A stretch of DNA of 64,000 nt from an uncultured Pseudomonadales bacterium (GCA_947489425.1 CANLDL010000003.1:393910-457909), one strand, 5' to 3'; counted from the first letter of the stretch, positions 42,936-51,960 are shown. Numbers and translations: made by a program. The notes: generated by a model not told the origin, from the letters alone.

Positions 42936-43198
42936 TATTAATATCCCATTGATTATGTGAATAAGAAGCTACTACCTAACACGGTGGCCTTAGGCCTTAT
43001 AAGTAGTGCATAGATTTATTATCAATGAGGAAAGGTCTTTACGGTATGGGCCTAAAACTCTAGAGGGGTACGTCATTTGACGTATGGTCATGGAAAAGAG
43101 AGAGCTGTGAATGGCTCTAAACTTAGCCCAGTATGACAAGCAGCTTTGGATGGCCTGTTAATAGTGGAGGTCGGATTAAGCCACTTATTAGAACGATC
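42936..43198. promoter_or_regulatory. Upstream region of urtA with a perfect 16-bp palindrome at 43069-43084
   Basis: No gene in these 263 bp. TACGTCATTTGACGTA is a perfect inverted repeat (7-bp arms, 2-bp centre) located 133 bp upstream of the urtA start. It is a candidate operator for nitrogen or urea control. I see no convincing sigma-54 (GG-N10-GC) promoter. The block B gene ends at 43199 on the left edge of the region. Confidence 0.5.
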
Positions 43199-43837
43199 TT
43201 ACTGAATCTCTCTGCAGTATAAGGCCATAAAATATTTTATTTCTTTTAACTGTTCTATTCTTGTTGGAAAAAATATAATAATAGGTATTGTAATTAAACC
43301 AATAAGAAGAATTGCAAGTCCCATGTATATGAGGCTATCAAATGTTAACCCACGCCAAACTGCACCCAAGAAACCTATTACTATGCCAACCGCCAAAGAA
43401 TTAAACCCTTTTAGACGGAGCCCTTCAGTCATAGCCATATCAACTTTCAAATCGATCAAATACTCACAATCTTTAACATGACTTGAGTTAATTGATTTGC
43501 TCTGAAGAGATTTTTTAAACATTAAATATCTTGAGTCCTTATTATTATCTGAATCTGGTGGTGCTTGGCTTAAATTTGGATCACCATATTCATTTAAAAT
43601 TAAATCATCCTTTAGTTTTCTTAACTTTAGAAGAAAGCCAACTTCGCTTACAGCAAGCAAAAATAAAGCCCAAGGACTACCGTTAAAATGTATGTAACCG
43701 GATATAACGACACCAAAAAAAGTAAATAGCAAGTAGATCTTGTCAACAATAGTGCTAGATCTAAATGACTCCGCCAATAGTTTTTTTGTTTTTGCTACAT
43801 TATAGTAGCTTTCCCAGATGCTCTTCCAGCTATTCAT
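43199..43837 (-). CDS. Four-helix membrane protein in block B
   Basis: 212 residues. Two helices at about 32-68 (IYLLFTFFGVVISGYIHFNG, WALFLLAVSEVGFLLKL) and two at about 145-195 (SLAVGIVIGFLGAVWRGLTF, YMGLAILLIGLITIPIIIFF) flank a long cytosolic Lys/Asp-rich segment with possible coiled-coil character. No family is recognised; the layout resembles SLATT-type membrane effectors found near conflict systems but has more helices. It follows the AAA/TOPRIM cassette after an attC-like element and would be its own cassette. Confidence 0.65.
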   Translation of the reverse strand: MNSWKSIWESYYNVAKTKKLLAESFRSSTIVDKIYLLFTFFGVVISGYIHFNGSPWALFLLAVSEVGFLLKLRKLKDDLILNEYGDPNLSQAPPDSDNNKDSRYLMFKKSLQSKSINSSHVKDCEYLIDLKVDMAMTEGLRLKGFNSLAVGIVIGFLGAVWRGLTFDSLIYMGLAILLIGLITIPIIIFFPTRIEQLKEIKYFMALYCREIQ

Positions 43838-43853
43838 TTATGGATCCATTAAG

Positions 43854-43913
43854 TTATAACGTCTCAAGCAGGGGCGCAGCTTTGCTGCGTCCCTTAGCTT
43901 GATTTGTTATGTG
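43854..43913 (-). repeat. attC-like element B1 (strong)
   Basis: Plus-strand sequence runs from TTATAACGTC to GATTTGTTATGTG, around the hairpin GGGGCGCAGC-TTT-GCTGCGTCCC. In gene orientation: CATAACAAATC ... GACGTTATAA. It includes the last six codons and the stop of the AAA/TOPRIM gene. The GGCGC...GCGTCC hairpin is shared with several block C elements. Confidence 0.8.
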
Positions 43914-45741
43914 CTGTAATGACATGTTCAATTTTTAGAAATAGAGGTGAAAACACATCAAATGATTCTCTGCTCAATAAGTTCACTTTGCTAGCAAAGT
44001 CTCTCTTTTTTCCTTTGAACACAACAAGCTCTCCACCTCCCAGTATGGTTTCAATTGAATAGTATTGAGATAGAGAAGGAACTCCATAGAATAAAAGTTC
44101 GATTGACAAATTCGACTTATCTTTAAAGGTCTCTATTCCAGATTTTATAACCTGCTTTTCAATTTTGTCTTCTCTTGGAACTGGCAAAAGTAAAGCATGT
44201 GCACTTACTTCTTTACTACTTCTCATCAAGCATTTTCGTGGGTCATTTTCAACAATTTCCGACAGTCGACTTAAGCCATTCCACGAGTTGTAGCCTTCAG
44301 CATCAAAATCGAAAAGTGCGATCAATGGCTGATCTTTATGATTGGTAAATACTCCATCCTGATTATCATGGCCGCGACGAAATAGGTTCGCCAAAAAGGA
44401 AGCATCAAAACAGTCTTGAATATAAAAAGGCATAACTTTATCTGGGTTTAACTTTCGCCAAGCTTCTTCAATTATAATTTTATCTGTTATACCTTCAGTA
44501 AATAAAACGGGCAAATTTGTTTTGGATAAATTATAGTCAATACTAAGTGTTGGCTCTATATCATTCAAGGTTGCAAAACCTTCAGTGAGAATTGATAAGG
44601 CATCTTTCTTAGAGCGCTTTTCAATTCTATTTTTCCCGGATTTGTTCATTATGAAGATAGATTCTTCAGGAGAAAGGGCAATAGTTGTTGGGGAGTGCGA
44701 TACGAGAACTACCCTAATATCATTTTTTAAGAATATATTTTGAACTACCCCCAGCATGTTTTTCATCATCGAAGGATGTAAAGATGCATCCACTTCATCA
44801 AGCAATAAAATATCAGGAAAATGATTGTCTGAAGTAGACTTGTAAATCGACGCTACAAGAGCCATTAGTATTCGCTCCCCAGACGAAAGATTGGCAAAAT
44901 CTAACTGTAAATTTGGCTTACTAGTATGCTCTAATTTTAGTTGGTATTGATCAAAATAATCCCGTCCTTCCGGTGAGCTCACTCTATAGTCAAGAGTGTC
45001 AAATTCATTCATTATTTCATTAATCACGTCCCAAGGCTTTCTACCGTGGGTGTTAATAAAGTCATCTTCGCTGAGTACTTTATAGCTTTTACCATTCTCT
45101 TGGTTTTCATAATGATAAAATCTATTTTGTTGATATTTTACATAATAGTCCCAAATCACTTTACCAAGTTGCATTGGCAAAAAGTCATTCTTAAACATGA
45201 AAGGTTTATACATAGAGTTGAAATCACCTTCATCTATTTCGTCCGCACTATACGGCAGTCTCTTGACGACGGATAAAATACCCTGTGCTTGAGCATTCCC
45301 TTTCATATTGTTGTTGTTAAAAAGCCCCTTTATAGCTGTTCTGTAACCAGTTAAAGTGTTTTTGCCTAAATTCCATAGGCTTTCTTTTTTATCTTCACAT
45401 TCTTCTTTAAGTTTAAGGTAAGCGTTTTGATCTAATTGACTTTTCCAGTTCGGCGTATATGGCTTTACTTTTTGCTGGAAGAACGTCCATGCGGAACTTG
45501 ATTCTTGTTTGATTTGCTGAGCGTTAAAAGCTGACTCATTTTCGAGTTTGAAAGTCTCATAATTAAAATGAACTATTTTCGCATTCTCTAAGCTTTTAAA
45601 TATTACTTTCTTTTGTTCTATTGCGCTTAATAAGTGACTTTTACCTGAGCCATTGACACCAGTAAGAACGGTAAAGCTAGATAACTCCACGGGGTTAAAG
45701 CTAGTAATCGAGATATGATCTTGCTTAAAAATAAGTTCCAT
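43894..45741 (-). CDS. OLD-like AAA ATPase with C-terminal TOPRIM-type nuclease domain
   Basis: About 615 residues. Residues 1-40 hold an SMC/RecF-like ATPase start with Walker A TGVNGSGKSHLL. The signature helix FANLSSGERILMALVAS, Walker B PDILLLDEVDASLHPSMM and VVLVSHSPTTIALSPEESIF follow. From about residue 405 comes a TOPRIM-type region: the Glu motif LFTEGITDKIIIEEAW and the DxD motif IALFDFDAEGYNSW. This is the architecture of overcoming-lysogenization-defect (OLD) nucleases, several of which act in phage defence; no UvrD-like GajB partner is adjacent. I chose ATG 45741 because AAGG lies 6 bp before it. Its end is inside an attC-like element. Confidence 0.8.
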   Translation of the reverse strand: MELIFKQDHISITSFNPVELSSFTVLTGVNGSGKSHLLSAIEQKKVIFKSLENAKIVHFNYETFKLENESAFNAQQIKQESSSAWTFFQQKVKPYTPNWKSQLDQNAYLKLKEECEDKKESLWNLGKNTLTGYRTAIKGLFNNNNMKGNAQAQGILSVVKRLPYSADEIDEGDFNSMYKPFMFKNDFLPMQLGKVIWDYYVKYQQNRFYHYENQENGKSYKVLSEDDFINTHGRKPWDVINEIMNEFDTLDYRVSSPEGRDYFDQYQLKLEHTSKPNLQLDFANLSSGERILMALVASIYKSTSDNHFPDILLLDEVDASLHPSMMKNMLGVVQNIFLKNDIRVVLVSHSPTTIALSPEESIFIMNKSGKNRIEKRSKKDALSILTEGFATLNDIEPTLSIDYNLSKTNLPVLFTEGITDKIIIEEAWRKLNPDKVMPFYIQDCFDASFLANLFRRGHDNQDGVFTNHKDQPLIALFDFDAEGYNSWNGLSRLSEIVENDPRKCLMRSSKEVSAHALLLPVPREDKIEKQVIKSGIETFKDKSNLSIELLFYGVPSLSQYYSIETILGGGELVVFKGKKRDFASKVNLLSRESFDVFSPLFLKIEHVITAHNKSS

Positions 45742-45771
45742 TTTCATCCTTACTATGATATTTCAATATAT

Positions 45772-45878
45772 ACATAACGCCGCTGTAAATGGCGGCTTTG
45801 TAGTTGGTTGATTTTGTGCTATTCAAGCATAAAAACGAACAACGGAAAAGCCGTCCAGTTGACAGCCTTATTATGTGA
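45772..45878 (-). repeat. attC-like element B2
   Basis: Plus strand from ACATAACGCCGC to CTTATTATGTG. The arms CGCTGTAAATGGCGGCTTTG and AAAGCCGTCCAGTTGACAGC are complementary in their outer parts. It lies between the start of the AAA/TOPRIM gene and the stop of the next gene, with no other open frame. Confidence 0.7.
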
Positions 45879-45885
45879 ATTATAG

Positions 45886-46173
45886 CTAAAACCAAACTCC
45901 ATAAACACACAACGACATAATTAAAACACCAGCTACACCATAAAACTTACGAACAATAGGCTGACCTTGATTCGCTTCTGCTGACACACCTTGAGCATAC
46001 ATTTTTGTATTAAATATAAACGAATAGCAAAGGTGTAAGCCAAATAAAAATACGACTGGATAACCTATTGCAATCTTAAGTGAGCTAACACTTTGTGGAT
46101 TAAGCAATATTGATAATACTAATACCGAACAAGAAATTGCTATGAAAACTATTTTAATTTCCCTGCTCCCCAT
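45886..46173 (-). CDS. Three-helix membrane protein
   Basis: 95 residues with helices at about 6-26 (KIVFIAISCSVLVLSILL), 34-54 (IAIGYPVVFLFGLHLCYSFI) and 75-93 (FYGVAGVLIMSLCVYGVWF). No family is recognised. It is the first gene of block B when read on the minus strand; a core box (ACATAAC, giving GTTATGT on the gene strand) lies 10 bp upstream of its start, as at a cassette junction. Confidence 0.6.
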   Translation of the reverse strand: MGSREIKIVFIAISCSVLVLSILLNPQSVSSLKIAIGYPVVFLFGLHLCYSFIFNTKMYAQGVSAEANQGQPIVRKFYGVAGVLIMSLCVYGVWF

Positions 46174-46411
46174 TTTTTAAAACACATAACAGTATGATAT
46201 TTAGAAAGCTTCCCCAATATTAAAATTCAAAGGATTCCTTATATTTTTTAACATGATATTTTGGGAAAAGCAGTTTAAGTCACTGAGTCCATTCTCTTAA
46301 TTAGCTATATCCATTGCCCCTTATAACTGTAAAGTTAGAAGTGTTTTATTTATTATTGATCGTTAATATTGCAGCTTTTATTGATTGTGTCAAAGATATT
46401 TTTGTTAAGAA
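46174..46411. other. Non-coding stretch upstream of block B
   Basis: About 240 bp, AT-rich, without a convincing gene. ACACATAACAG at 46183-46193 gives the gene-strand box CTGTTATGTGT next to the block B start and could be the array border or the remnant of an attI/attC site. No palindrome accompanies it. Confidence 0.4.
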
Positions 46412-46479
46412 CCAAAAGGCCGCTAAAACCATAAAGGAATCAGCGGCCTTTGGTACGCCGGTATTGTGACAATACTGGC
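46412..46479 (-). terminator. Terminator region of the sulfite-reductase operon
   Basis: CCAAAAGGCCGCT ... AGCGGCCTTTGG at 46412-46453 forms a GC-rich 12-bp stem with an 18-nt loop. A second perfect hairpin, GCCGGTATTGTGACAATACTGGC, sits at 46457-46479. Both lie just after the stop codon at 46487 in the direction of transcription. Confidence 0.7.
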
Positions 46480-46486
46480 AGTATTA

Positions 46487-47833
46487 TTAAAACAAATTTT
46501 TCACATCCGATGAAAAGGTGGGGAATGCAAATGGGCTTTCTTTTAGTTGGCTGGCGGTGATATTAAATTTCATTGCCAGTGCAAAAATATGAATAAGCTC
46601 TTCGCCACTATGGCCAACAATATGCGCACCTACAATTTTGTCTGTTGCTTTATCGATAAGTATTTTTGACCAGGCAACGGTTTCTGCATAACTTTTACCC
46701 GAGAACCAGGTTGTCATATCCGACTGTGTGACCTCTACATCGAGCCCTTGGTCTTTAGCCTCAGCCTCGCTTAGGCCAACGCTCGCCAGTGCCGGTACGG
46801 TGTAGACGGCATTGGGTACTACGCTGTAATCCGGGGTTTGGCTAGGTCCGTTAACAATATTGTTACCAACAATACGCCCTTCGTAAGTTGCTAGCGGGGA
46901 TAACTGCGCCGATGTAACCAGTGCATCGCCTGCAACCCAAATATGGGGGTTACTAACGGATTGTAAGTACTCGTTAGTCTCAATACGTATGCCGTCGTGT
47001 TTAATAGCGGCGGCCGCTAGGTTTAAGCTGGCAACATTGGCTATGCGCCCAGTACCATTAACCACTTTATCTGCGGTAATTTCACACTCCTTACCTTCGT
47101 GTTGATAGCGCACAATACGTTTGTCGCCGTCTTTAACAATTGCATTAACCACAACACCGGTTTTAAGTTTAATACCAATACGTTCACTCTCGCCTGCAAT
47201 GGCTGTAACGGCATCGGCATCTATTCGCGGTAATAGTTGCGGCATAGCCTCTAGAATAGTGACGGCTGTACCTGCTCTTGCATAGACATGGCTAAACTCC
47301 ATAGCGATAACACCCCCGCCAATAAAGACCACCTCTTTGGGTTGCTCAGTCTCTAGTAAGACTTCGTTTGAGGTGATCATTAGCTCCGACCCAGGTATGG
47401 ATAAAGGGCGCGGGATGGAGCCAGTTGCGATTACTATATTATCGCCAGTGATCTCGGTGCCATTGACCTCGATGCTATTTTTACCGGTAAATTTAGCACT
47501 GCCTTTGAATACTGTACCGCGTTTTTCGGCAACCCCTTGCATAGCGCCCGGAATAAAATCGATCATGCCTTGGGAGCGCTGAATTAATTTACCCCAGTCG
47601 AGTTTGGGCTTGCTAACGCTAATACCATGCTCCGCTGCCGTCTCGATCTCGTGTAGAGTATGCCCCGCTGCCACTAATACTTTTTTGGGTGTACAGCCAC
47701 GATTTGGGCAAGTGCCGCCAAAGTCCCACTCTTCGATAAACGCAATGGATTTATTTGCATCCGCTGCAACCGCCGAGACCCCAAAGCCAGCGTTGCCTCC
47801 ACCGATAATGATTACGTCAAAATGATTCGCCAC
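46487..47833 (-). CDS. Class I pyridine nucleotide-disulfide oxidoreductase-like flavoprotein
   Basis: 448 residues. FAD motif FDVIIIGGGNAGFGVSAVAA, redox disulfide GGTCPNRGCTPKKVL (CxxxxC intact), NAD(P) motif VVFIGGGVIAMEFSHVYARA, FAD-binding HIWVAGDALVTSAQLSPLAT and a C-terminal dimerisation domain. The usual interface His-Glu pair (HPTxSE) of glutathione or lipoamide reductases is replaced by FPTFSSDV, so it is not classical GorA or Lpd; it may reduce another disulfide or act as a quinone or electron-transfer flavoprotein. It is 49 bp downstream of DUF934 and so probably belongs to the sulfite-reductase transcript. Confidence 0.8.
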   Translation of the reverse strand: MANHFDVIIIGGGNAGFGVSAVAADANKSIAFIEEWDFGGTCPNRGCTPKKVLVAAGHTLHEIETAAEHGISVSKPKLDWGKLIQRSQGMIDFIPGAMQGVAEKRGTVFKGSAKFTGKNSIEVNGTEITGDNIVIATGSIPRPLSIPGSELMITSNEVLLETEQPKEVVFIGGGVIAMEFSHVYARAGTAVTILEAMPQLLPRIDADAVTAIAGESERIGIKLKTGVVVNAIVKDGDKRIVRYQHEGKECEITADKVVNGTGRIANVASLNLAAAAIKHDGIRIETNEYLQSVSNPHIWVAGDALVTSAQLSPLATYEGRIVGNNIVNGPSQTPDYSVVPNAVYTVPALASVGLSEAEAKDQGLDVEVTQSDMTTWFSGKSYAETVAWSKILIDKATDKIVGAHIVGHSGEELIHIFALAMKFNITASQLKESPFAFPTFSSDVKNLF

Positions 47834-47882
47834 AGTATTCTCCCGTATTTTTAAAAAGATTATTTGAACAATTTAATTAACA

Positions 47883-48353
47883 TTAAACGCATTGATAACT
47901 ATGACTAAATGCTGCGAGTGCTTTTTGTATAGCCTTAACATCTGTTTGGGCATCAAACTCAAAGGCATCAAACCCGCAGCGCTGTAAGTAATTTAATTGA
48001 TCTAAAAGAAAGCTCCCTGTTGCTCGCAACTCACCTTTAAAGCCATATTGGCGTAATTGCGTTGCCAAGCTAAAACCTCGGCCATCGGTAAATGATGTAA
48101 ACTCGATTTTAATAAGGCTAAAGGCGCCTAAGTGATCGAGCATATCGATATCATCAATATAATATTCCCCTAGCAAGTGAATACCCAAGGTTAAATCACT
48201 ACCCAAATAATACTCTTTAGATGCCAACCACTGCTCAATAGTAACTAATTGGTGGCGACTATTTTTCACACTTTTAACGGTTGGCCAAGGATCATCGCAC
48301 ACCCTTGAGTTTTTGAATAAAAACGTAGTCGGTGAATCTATAGTATTGCTCAT
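47883..48353 (-). CDS. DUF934 protein of the sulfite-reductase operon
   Basis: 156 residues. The core FTDGRGFSLATQLRQYGFKG, ELRATGSFLLDQLNYLQRCG and FDAFEF is the DUF934 signature. This family lies beside CysI-type sulfite/nitrite reductases in many gammaproteobacteria and is thought to assist them (sometimes annotated CysX-like or as an oxidoreductase), with no proven activity. It is 76 bp after the reductase gene. Confidence 0.88.
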   Translation of the reverse strand: MSNTIDSPTTFLFKNSRVCDDPWPTVKSVKNSRHQLVTIEQWLASKEYYLGSDLTLGIHLLGEYYIDDIDMLDHLGAFSLIKIEFTSFTDGRGFSLATQLRQYGFKGELRATGSFLLDQLNYLQRCGFDAFEFDAQTDVKAIQKALAAFSHSYQCV

Positions 48354-48429
48354 TGCTCACTCCGAAAAGTCAATTAATCTGGTCCTGTTAATACAGCCCT
48401 ACTAATAAAGTTCTGCTAATACAAACCTA

Positions 48430-50148
48430 CTAATGCGGCTCTGCCGCTTTTTTAGTGCTGCGAGAAGATACTTTTTTTGGATAAAGCGCTGCCTTAAAAG
48501 GCTCTAAACCAAGCCGATTAACGACGTGAATAAAAGGCTCGTTTTCAACTCGCTCGGCCACATAGACTTGTAAAATTGTATCGATTGCATCGGGAATATC
48601 TGCGGCAGAAAAGGAAGGCCCTATGACTTTACCTACCGACGCCGTTGCGATATCACCCGCTGAGCCACCGAGCATTATTTGGTAAAATTCCTCGCCTTTT
48701 TTATCGACGCCTAAAATACCAATATGGCTGATACTATGATGCGCACAACCATTCATACAGCCCGATATTTTTAGCGTTAAATCGCCTAAGTCGTAAACAT
48801 AATCCATATCGTCGAATCGACGTTGAATAGCCTCTGCTATTGGAATAGATTTAGCGTTCGCTAAAGCGCAAAAATCGCCACCAGGGCAGCAAGTAATATC
48901 GGTTAATGTGCCAACATTGGCGCTCGTAAAACCGTACTGCTTGGCAGACAACCAAAGCTCTAACAAATCGTTAATAGCCACATCGGCCAAAACTATATTT
49001 TGTTGTTGGGTTGTGCGTACTTCGCCAAATGAATAACGGTCGGCTAAATCTGCGATTGCCTCTAGTTGCTTGTCAGTCACATCGCCAGCAGGTATGCCCG
49101 TTGGTTTTAGCGAAAGAGTGACTGTACGGTACCCTGCAATTTTGTGCTCGCCGGCATTACGTGCCAACCAATTTTTGAATGCGCGCTGGCTATGCTCTAG
49201 TAAGTTATTACTTAAATTTTTTAATGTAAACTCGGAGTCCTCGACGTTAAAATTTTTGTAACTAGGCGCCGAAAAAAACTGCTGCATTAGTTTAACTGTT
49301 TGTTGATCAAGCTTTGGGTAGTGTTTTTTAATACGTAGCCATTGCGCCTCGACTTTTTCGCTAAAAGCATTTACCCCCAAAGCGCGCACTAAAATTTTAA
49401 TGCGCGCTTTATATTTATTGTCGCGTCGCCCTAGTTGATTATAGGTTCTTAAAATGGCAGAGAGATATGATAGCAGATCTTCCTCTGGTAAAAACTCTCT
49501 TAGCAATGATGCTTTGACAGGTGTACGGCCTAGGCCACCACCAACAAAAACACGAAAGCCTCGCCCCTTATCTGATAAAACAAGTTGCAAACCTATATCG
49601 TGAAACTGTATTGATGATCTATCTTGTGCAGAGCCGCTAATAGCAATTTTGAATTTACGCGGTAAAAATGCAAACTCTGGATGAAAAGTCGACCACTCCC
49701 TTACCAGCTCGCAATAAGGCCTAGGGTCAATGACTTCATCGGCAGCAACACCTGCCAATGCATCTGAGGTCACATTGCGAATACAGTTTCCACTAGTTTG
49801 TATGGTGTGCATTTCGACCTCGGACAACTCCTTTAATAATTCAGGGATCGTCTCTAGTTTTGGCCAATTAAATTGAATATTTTGACGAGTGGTTATATGG
49901 CAATAACCTTTGTCGTAGTCGCGACTAATGGATGCTAATTTACGCAACTGCGCGCTCGATAACATTCCATAAGGTACAGCCACACGTAACATAGGTGCAT
50001 GTCGCTGAATGTATAAACCATTTTGTAAACGCAGAGGTAAAAAAGCCTCGTCGGCTAAGTCACCTTTTAAAAATCGCTGAGTTTGATCTTGAAACTGCGC
50101 TATACGCTCACTCAATAATTGCTTGTCGATATCATTATATATGTACAT
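48430..50148 (-). CDS. cysI: CysI-type assimilatory sulfite/nitrite reductase (siroheme, 4Fe-4S)
   Basis: 572 residues with the two ferredoxin-like and two siroheme half-domains. The siroheme/4Fe-4S Cys ligands are in DITCCPGGDFCALANAKSIP and LKISGCMNGCAHHSISHIG, and the first domain has YCHITTRQNIQFNWPKLE. It reduces sulfite to sulfide (or nitrite to ammonia) with six electrons. The partner DUF934 gene and the lack of nirB/nirD domains favour sulfite. No cysJ flavoprotein subunit is in the window. Confidence 0.88.
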   Translation of the reverse strand: MYIYNDIDKQLLSERIAQFQDQTQRFLKGDLADEAFLPLRLQNGLYIQRHAPMLRVAVPYGMLSSAQLRKLASISRDYDKGYCHITTRQNIQFNWPKLETIPELLKELSEVEMHTIQTSGNCIRNVTSDALAGVAADEVIDPRPYCELVREWSTFHPEFAFLPRKFKIAISGSAQDRSSIQFHDIGLQLVLSDKGRGFRVFVGGGLGRTPVKASLLREFLPEEDLLSYLSAILRTYNQLGRRDNKYKARIKILVRALGVNAFSEKVEAQWLRIKKHYPKLDQQTVKLMQQFFSAPSYKNFNVEDSEFTLKNLSNNLLEHSQRAFKNWLARNAGEHKIAGYRTVTLSLKPTGIPAGDVTDKQLEAIADLADRYSFGEVRTTQQQNIVLADVAINDLLELWLSAKQYGFTSANVGTLTDITCCPGGDFCALANAKSIPIAEAIQRRFDDMDYVYDLGDLTLKISGCMNGCAHHSISHIGILGVDKKGEEFYQIMLGGSAGDIATASVGKVIGPSFSAADIPDAIDTILQVYVAERVENEPFIHVVNRLGLEPFKAALYPKKVSSRSTKKAAEPH

Positions 50149-50172
50149 AAAATATCCTTTACCTAATCGGTT

Positions 50173-51699
50173 TTATTGTTTGCTATCTTTTAGCAATGAA
50201 GAGGGAGAAATAAAGCTCGATGTTTTTTCTAACGCTATGCTGTTGTCTGTAAGCGATGTTATTTTAAAAACAATTTTTTGCTTCATTTGCTGTACCTCAG
50301 ATTTATTAAGCGCTACTCGTAAAGGCAAACTAAATATTTCGCCCTCTTCTAAGAATATTTCTCGGCGGCTTTTAAGGTAGTAAGGTGGTGACACTGATAC
50401 TTGATAATTTTGCGCGTTACGGCTCATATTACCCAAGCGTAAAAGGTAGACGTTTTCGATATTTTCGCCACGCTCACGGTATAAGTTCACACCTCTGTCA
50501 CGAGCGATTCCGGCCTCTAGTGGTGTACGACTCATAAGTTGAGCGACGAACAAACCTGTAATAACAAGTAGCAAGATGCTATAGCCCATAAATCGTGGGC
50601 TTGGCAATCGCGTTTTATTTTTTGAGGTTTTTTTATTGTCTAACTCGACCTCCGATGCAAAACGAATAAGCCCTCGCGGATAATTAATTTTATCCATGAT
50701 GCTATCGCAGGCATCGACACAGAGCCCACAGTTAATGCAGTCGGCCTGTAGGCCATCTCTGATATCGATATCGACGGGGCATACCTGCACGCACCAACTG
50801 CAATCAATACAATCACCCAAGCCCGCGGCTTTGTGATCAAGCGTGGCGCTACGCGGTAATCGTTTTATAGCAATCGCGCTATTATCCTGCACACTATTTT
50901 TGTTAAGGCTTAAACCACTGGTGGCATCAATAAAGGAATCACCACGGTTAGCATCATAGCTAACAACCTTGGTATTTTTATCGTACATAACCGATTGAAA
51001 GCGCGCATAAGGGCACATATGTTTGCACACTTGTTCGCGCATCCACCCCGCATTAATATAAGTCGCTAGGGTAAAAAACCCCGTCCAAAAAACGGTATCG
51101 GTGGCCACCTCGATTCGAACAATGTCATTAACAAGCTCACGAATGTCATAAAAATAGCCAATAAACGTAGCGCTAGTACAAAAGGCCAGTAACCACCATA
51201 AAATATGCTTGCTGCTTTTTCTGAGTAGTTTTTCGACATCCCACGCTTTAGCATCAAGTTTTATTCTACTGCGGCGATCACCCTCGCATTTGTCTTCTAT
51301 CCAGATAAACATTTGCGTCCAGATAGTTTGCGGGCAACTAAAACCACACCAAACTCTGCCAACCCATACGGTAACCGCAAATAATAAAAATGCAGAAATA
51401 ATCAGTAGCCATGCGAGCAATAGGCCATCTTGGGGCCAAAATGTCAGCCAAAATATATGAAACTTTCGCGCGCTGATATCTAAAAAAATAGCTGGGCGCT
51501 GATCAATGCTTATCCATGGCAATAAAAAGAATGCTAATAATAGTGGCGCACTAACCAGGCGACGTAAGCGTTGGTAAAACCCATGAATACGCCGGGTATA
51601 AACTTTTGATGAACTGGCCTTAGCATGGGAGGCCTTCGATATTTTCTTATCGGGTAGTTGCTTTAGCGGAATTTTATTAAGCGGTAGTGGATTCGACAT
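50173..51699 (-). CDS. ccoG: Cytochrome c oxidase accessory protein CcoG (RdxA/FixG)
   Basis: 508 residues. Helices at about 45-70 (RRLVSAPLLLAFFLLPWISI), 90-112, 170-190 and 370-390 surround two ferredoxin-type clusters: CIDCSWCVQVCPVDIDIRDG and CINCGLCVDACDSIMDKINY. The motif WVGRVWCGFSCPQTIWTQMF followed by IWIEDKCEGDR is diagnostic of CcoG. The C-terminus has an FixG-like immunoglobulin fold (VYLLRLGNMSRNAQNYQVSV). CcoG reduces copper for cbb3 oxidase assembly; no cco genes are here. Only 24 bp separate it from cysI, so it may be expressed together with sulfite reduction. Confidence 0.93.
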   Translation of the reverse strand: MSNPLPLNKIPLKQLPDKKISKASHAKASSSKVYTRRIHGFYQRLRRLVSAPLLLAFFLLPWISIDQRPAIFLDISARKFHIFWLTFWPQDGLLLAWLLIISAFLLFAVTVWVGRVWCGFSCPQTIWTQMFIWIEDKCEGDRRSRIKLDAKAWDVEKLLRKSSKHILWWLLAFCTSATFIGYFYDIRELVNDIVRIEVATDTVFWTGFFTLATYINAGWMREQVCKHMCPYARFQSVMYDKNTKVVSYDANRGDSFIDATSGLSLNKNSVQDNSAIAIKRLPRSATLDHKAAGLGDCIDCSWCVQVCPVDIDIRDGLQADCINCGLCVDACDSIMDKINYPRGLIRFASEVELDNKKTSKNKTRLPSPRFMGYSILLLVITGLFVAQLMSRTPLEAGIARDRGVNLYRERGENIENVYLLRLGNMSRNAQNYQVSVSPPYYLKSRREIFLEEGEIFSLPLRVALNKSEVQQMKQKIVFKITSLTDNSIALEKTSSFISPSSLLKDSKQ

Positions 51700-51790
51700 A
51701 CTATTTCCTCATACCCTGCTAGTTGTTTGTTGTATTAGGTACAAACAATCGCGGGTTATTAACGTATGAGAAGATTAAGGCTTTAGGTAA

Positions 51791-51884
51791 AAGGGGTACA
51801 GAGACAAGAAAAACTATATAAATGTGCACAGACTGCCTTATAATGGCTCTGTACGGAGCATTTATTATGTATCTGTACCCCTTA
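51791..51884. promoter_or_regulatory. Three TGTAC-type elements in the ccoG-mocR intergenic region
   Basis: AAGGGGTACAGAGA (51791-51804), GCTCTGTACGG (51846-51856) and ATCTGTACCCCTTA (51871-51884). The first and third form a near-perfect inverted pair, AGGGGTACAGA against TCTGTACCCCT; the second shares CTCTGTAC. Repeated short elements upstream of the divergent gene are typical for MocR regulators. Confidence 0.5.
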
Positions 51885-51960
51885 TTTTAGGTTTTATAGG
51901 TTTGTACTCTTTAGGTTTTTATATCGCTACTTAGCACAGGGTAGCTAGACGAGGTGCGTT

